The position numbers were made by a program, and so were the translations under genes. From JAAZVM01 sp041642635 (GTDB lineage: Bacteria > Patescibacteriota > Gracilibacteria > BD1-5 > UBA6164), in the NCBI GenBank assembly GCA_041642635.1, contig JBEPWB010000019.1, forward strand, positions 1 through 20,141: a stretch of 20,141 nucleotides of DNA, in the 5' to 3' direction. Shown here in pieces: positions 16,397 through 20,141 of this stretch. The notes under the pieces are model-generated. The model was given only the letters and a program-made list of their open reading frames with translations, was not told the DNA's origin and ran no database searches. Each line of letters begins with the position of its first letter. The first letter of the stretch is position 1.

Positions 16397-19300
16397 TTAT
16401 TTTTTTAATCTTATTTTTTTTCTTCAAAAACGTCAATTAAAAATCAGCAGTAGATATTGTACTAATTTTTCATCTGAGTCAAAATTTTTTATTGAAGTTC
16501 TTAGCCTTTTAGGTGTCACTATACTAAAAACACTATTATAATCTAAATCTAAAATTTTCCTTAGTTCAGCTATTTCTAGAGAATCTGAGAAATCTAATTG
16601 ATAATTAATTCATATTTTTTTGATAGATGATATTTTGTATTGACTAGCTAAGATTTTTAATTGTAATAAATCAAACAAATTTTTCGTCTCTTTTGGAATA
16701 TTAGAATTAATTTCTTCAAAATCACTTATAAGATTATTTAAATCCTCTATTGTTCTAAGACTTTCTATTTCTCTATAAAAATTTATTTTGTCTAATTCAG
16801 ATGAAAAATAATCTTGTGGAATGTATGATTCCATTTTTAAATCAATTGTTGTATTAATTTTTTTTATGATTTTTTCATCATTTTCATCATACATATTTTG
16901 TTTTTCTTTTAATTCTTGAATTTTGTCTTCTAACATTTCCAAAAACAAACTAACTCAAATATCAACAGAACTTCAAGATTGTCTGATTCCTAAAATATCT
17001 CATCATCCTCTTATTTCTAAATCCTTAACAGCTAATTCAAAACCAGCTCAAAGATGACTATAATCTACTATTGTTTTTAGTCTTTTTGCCGCATCTTCTT
17101 TTATTTTATCTTTTTTGAATAACAAGTAACAAAATCACTTATGATTTCATCTACCGACTCTTCACCTAAGCTGATGAATCTGACTAATACCAAAATTCAT
17201 TGCGTCATTTATAAAAATAGTATTTACATCTCTAAAATCTATTCAGTTCTCAATAACTGTTGTTGCTAATAAAATATCATATTTTTTTTGCTTAAAATCA
17301 ATTATTCTTTTTTCAAGTAAATCTCATGCTAATTGTCAATGAGCTATAATAACCTTTTTTCATGGCAGAATTTTTTCTAAGTAACTAGCAAATCAGCTAA
17401 TTGTTTCAACTCTATTATGTATAAAAAATACTTGTCATCATCTGTCAAACTCTCTTTTACAGGCTTCAAAAATCAAATCATCATCAAGTGAAGAAACAAT
17501 TGTTTGAACTGGTTGTTTTCAAACTGGAGGAGTTGTCAACATTGACACTTGTTTTAATCAATTCAAAGCCATATTTAGACTTCTAGGAATTGGTGTTGCA
17601 GACATAGAAAGTAAGTCTATATTTCACTTAAAATCTTTTATTTTTTCTTTATCTTTTACTCAAAATTTGTGTTCTTCATCAATTACCAATAATCAAAGAT
17701 TTTTGAATTTAACATCTTGACTAAGTAATCTATGAGTTCAAATTATTAAGTCTATTTTTCATTCTGATAATTTTTTTAGAGTAGACTTTATAACTGCTGG
17801 TTTTTCAAATCTAGTTACAACTTCAATATTTATTGGAAAATCTGCAAATCTTTCACGAGCTTTTTCAAAATGCTCATAAGCCAAAACAACTAACGGAGAA
17901 ATAAGCGCAGCTTGTTTTCAGTTGATTATTGATTTATAAATAGAGGCAAAAGCTACTTCTGTTTTTCAAAATCACACATCTCAACTCAGTAATCTGTCCA
18001 TTGGATTAACAGATTCCATATCTTTGTAAATCTCTTCAATTACGTTGTATTGGTCAGCTGTATAAGTATATTCAAAGCTATTAAAAAATTGCGCTTCTAA
18101 ATCTGGCATACTCTCAAAAGAGTGTCAAACTTGAAGTTTTCTTTTGGCAAAAATATCTAATAATTCTCATGCTATTTGCTCTACATCTTCCCCTGCTTTT
18201 TTTAGCTTTTTCTCCCATTCTTTTGTCGACAAGCCTGTTAATTTTGGATTTTCATTTCAGACATATTTTGATAATCTATTTACTTCTGTAATTGGAACAA
18301 ATAATTTGTCATCATTTTTGTAATCAATTGTAAGATATTCTTTTTTTGTAATTTTTTTGTTATTTCAAGGTAATTCTCTTGTAATTATTTCTCTAAAAAT
18401 TCAAATCCCATGATCAATATGTACAACAAAATCTCAAGGTTTTATTTGAAGTAACAAGTCCATATTTTCACTAATACTTCTTTTTACTCTCTTTTTTATA
18501 AATATTCTAGAAATATTATCATCACAAATTACTATATTACTGTCGTTTTTAAAACTTTTAAGATTATTAAGTGAAGTTTCATAGATAGTAACTGTATCTT
18601 CTAAGTTATTTAGATTCAAAAAATTTTTGATAGTTTTTTTATTTTTTGTTACTATGTATTTATTAATATTTTTGTTTTCTAGTATTATTTTTAAATCATC
18701 AAGATTGTTTATAAGTAAGTCATAAAATCATAAATCTATTGACAACTTATGATTTCATAGTGAAGAGAAAACTATATAATTATCTAATCAGTCAAAAATA
18801 TTTTCAAAGTCATAATAAAAATCAATATTGTCAAGTAACGTAAAAATATTTTTTGCTTTGTATTTAGCCAAAAAATCATTATTTATTTTGCTTGAAAAGT
18901 TCAAGTCATAAATGCTTTTGTTAGCTCAAAAAGTAAAGTTTTCTATACTTTTACTTCAATAAATTATTTGATCAATCTCATCATCCCAAAAACTAATTTT
19001 TAGAGTTTGTCAAGTGTTATCAAAATAATTAAGCGTATCTCAGACAATAAAAAAAGTATATTGATTTTGGCTATCTGAAAATTTTATTTGCATATCGTTA
19101 AGTTTTTTACTCAAATCAGATGGCAATAACCTATCTCATTTTTTTATTGTAAAAATATTATTGTATTCAAAATTTTTGATATTATCTATTTCAAGATTAA
19201 AATATTCATTAGGCATTACATAATTAGAAAAACCATTATAAAAAATATTTATAATGTCTATTAGATTGTCTACTTTAGAAAATTTTATTTTTAAATAATC

Positions 19301-19462
19301 TGCTATTTTTAGATAACTATTAACTTGTTTTTCATTTTCGACAACTACCAAAAAATTATCATTATCATGAAAAAAATCTTTTGATAAAAGTAGTTTATTA
19401 AAATTATTAGCAAGTCATGTATAAATGTTATTTTTTTGTATTTTACTTAAATTTTCAATCAC
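16397..19462 (-). CDS. mfd: Transcription-repair coupling factor Mfd
   Basis: 1021 aa, slightly shorter than typical Mfd. Residues 1-340 correspond to the divergent UvrB-like region. The RNA-polymerase-interacting domain starts at about 343 (KPGDFVVHIDHGIGIF, YLTIDYKNDDKLFVP). The translocase follows: Walker A GDVGFGKT (494-501, its glycines all TGA), DEEHKFG (595-601), SATPIPR, GQVFFIHNR and INDAMNFGISQIHQLRGRVG. KDLEIRGGGDILGIRQSG and the D7 region (about 865-1005, YIPQDYF) finish the protein. Mfd removes stalled RNA polymerase from lesions and recruits UvrA. The best start is GTG at 19462: the frame is open for only four more codons upstream before TAA, with no ATG in between. A promoter-like TTGTAA-N18-TATAAA ends just before it. 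First gene of the mfd-FKBP-CFBP unit and divergent from tsaB. Confidence 0.96.
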
Positions 19463-19466
19463 GGTT

Positions 19467-19496
19467 TTTATATCTTATTTTACAAATTGTTTACAA
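19467..19496 (-). promoter_or_regulatory. Candidate mfd promoter
   Basis: On the minus strand TTGTAA and TATAAA are separated by 18 nt, and only 4 nt separate the -10 from the GTG start. Initiation at normal spacing would yield a leaderless mRNA beginning at about the GTG. Confidence 0.45.
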
Positions 19497-19499
19497 ATT
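19479..19499 (+). repeat. Direct repeat in the mfd-tsaB intergenic region
   Basis: The exact 10-mer TTTACAAATT occurs at 19479-19488 and 19490-19499, an 11-nt period or about one helical turn. It overlaps the candidate mfd -35. It may be an operator or a chance AT-rich repeat. Confidence 0.4.
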
Positions 19500-19546
19500 A
19501 TATAAAAAAATTAAAATAACAAAAATTATTATTTTAGATATTTATA

Positions 19547-20107
19547 ATGAACCTATTTATAGACACAATATCAAAAAAATCAGTTATGATTTTATTTGAT
19601 GATAATAGAGATATTTTCTCACAAGAAAGATTTGAAATAAACTGAAATGAATCTAGTTTACTGATACCAAAGATAGACAATTTTTTAAAAGAAAACAACA
19701 CTAGTTATTTTGATATAAAAAATATTGTACTTGTAAACTGACCTGGAAGTTTTACAGGTCTTAGAACTAGTGTTTTGGCTGTTAATAGTATAAACTTTGT
19801 AACAAAGCAAAACTTGACTCCTATAAATTATTTTGATTTATATGGTAATTTTCCGATAGTTAAAAAAAGCTCAAAAAGAGATAGTTTTGTAAAATTATCA
19901 AAAAATGCCAAAATTGATATAATAGAGAATGACAAAATTAAAGATTTTTTAATAAAAAATGATATAAAAAAAATATATTGAGATCTAGAAATTGAAGATA
20001 TAGAAACTATTGAAAATATTGATTATTCTAGTATAATTAAAAATATAGAGTTACAAAAAAACAAAAAATTAGAAGCAATGTACATTAAAAAACCAAATAT
20101 TAGTTAA
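19547..20107 (+). CDS. tsaB: TsaB, tRNA t6A-modification scaffold protein
   Basis: 186 aa, shorter than E. coli TsaB. The N-terminus MNLFIDTISKKSVMILFDDN has the family's L-IDT start. The signature VNGPGSFTGLRTSVLAVNS (about 64-82) is the conserved GPGSFTGLR of TsaB/YeaZ; its first Gly is TGA and the others GGA and GGT. The C-terminal half (about 100-186) is lineage-divergent, Lys/Ile-rich, and ends in EAMYIKKPNIS, matching the P-x-Y-x-R/K end of the family. TsaB dimerises with TsaD, which together with TsaE and TsaC makes threonylcarbamoyladenosine at A37 of ANN-decoding tRNAs. It is divergent from mfd across an 84-nt gap. The next gene starts 10 nt after its stop, so the two are probably one operon. 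Confidence 0.93.
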
Positions 20108-20116
20108 TAAAAAATT

Positions 20117-20141
20117 ATGTTAGATAACGAAACATTAAAAA
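20117..20141 (+). CDS. Start of a further gene, truncated by the right edge
   Basis: Only MLDNETLK is visible, 10 nt after tsaB and in the same direction. The spacing and ATG suggest a real coding start, but eight residues do not allow a family call. In other bacteria rimI or tsaD often follows tsaB. Confidence 0.45.

Noticed and set aside
1..20141. CRISPR array, insertion sequence, integron or rRNA
   Set aside because: No regularly spaced repeats, transposase motifs, terminal inverted repeats or conserved rRNA stretches were seen.

Overview
The window is AT-rich bacterial DNA from a lineage that reads TGA as glycine (genetic code 25), the code known from Absconditabacteria (SR1) and Gracilibacteria within the Patescibacteria/CPR. 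The code can be read directly. In-frame TGA sits at invariant glycines of EF-Tu (the FFKGYKPQ and DVTGD motifs), of the GGDEF signature (WGGEEF, TGG-TGA-TGA) and of the Mfd Walker A box (GDVGFGKT), while tryptophan is always TGG. All genes end in TAA or TAG. Under the standard code nearly every gene looks shattered; under code 25 the window is densely packed and no gene-free stretch exceeds about 160 bases.

Layout. 1-1539 (minus): a FecR-domain membrane protein followed 2 nt later by a CHASE2 sensor protein that runs off the left edge. 1605-2018 (plus): an FtsB/DivIC-like protein, convergent with the next block across a perfect 30-nt palindrome. 2047-5858 (minus): a translation block. In transcription order it holds tRNA-Asp, tRNA-Ala, two unrecognised small basic proteins, tuf, rpsJ, rpmB, tRNA-Leu, rpsP, khpA and a two-helix pilin-like membrane protein. 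6011-6892 (minus): ftsX without an adjacent ftsE. 7048-12516 (plus): two very large membrane proteins of unknown family (889 and 907 aa), each with its own hairpin terminator. 12610-14704 (plus): queA and a GGDEF diguanylate cyclase. 14735-19462 (minus): the compact unit mfd, then an FKBP lipoprotein, then a cyclophilin-FKBP fusion. 19547 to the right edge (plus): tsaB and the first codons of another gene.

How the genes fit together. Most recognisable genes are core: translation, tRNA modification (TsaB for t6A, QueA for queuosine), cell division (FtsX, FtsB-like), transcription-coupled repair (Mfd) and protein folding. Around them lies a sensory layer (FecR with CHASE2, and an intact diguanylate cyclase with an I-site) and a cell-envelope layer (FKBP lipoprotein, pilin-like protein, the two giant membrane proteins). 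That mix would suit an episymbiotic or predatory lifestyle, but the lifestyle is inference.

I see no mobile element, CRISPR array, rRNA or phage module. The least explained content is the pair of giant membrane proteins and the two small basic genes ahead of tuf. The features most worth following up are the dual-family immunophilin and the near-absence of glycine-TGA from tuf compared with its dominance in lineage-specific genes.
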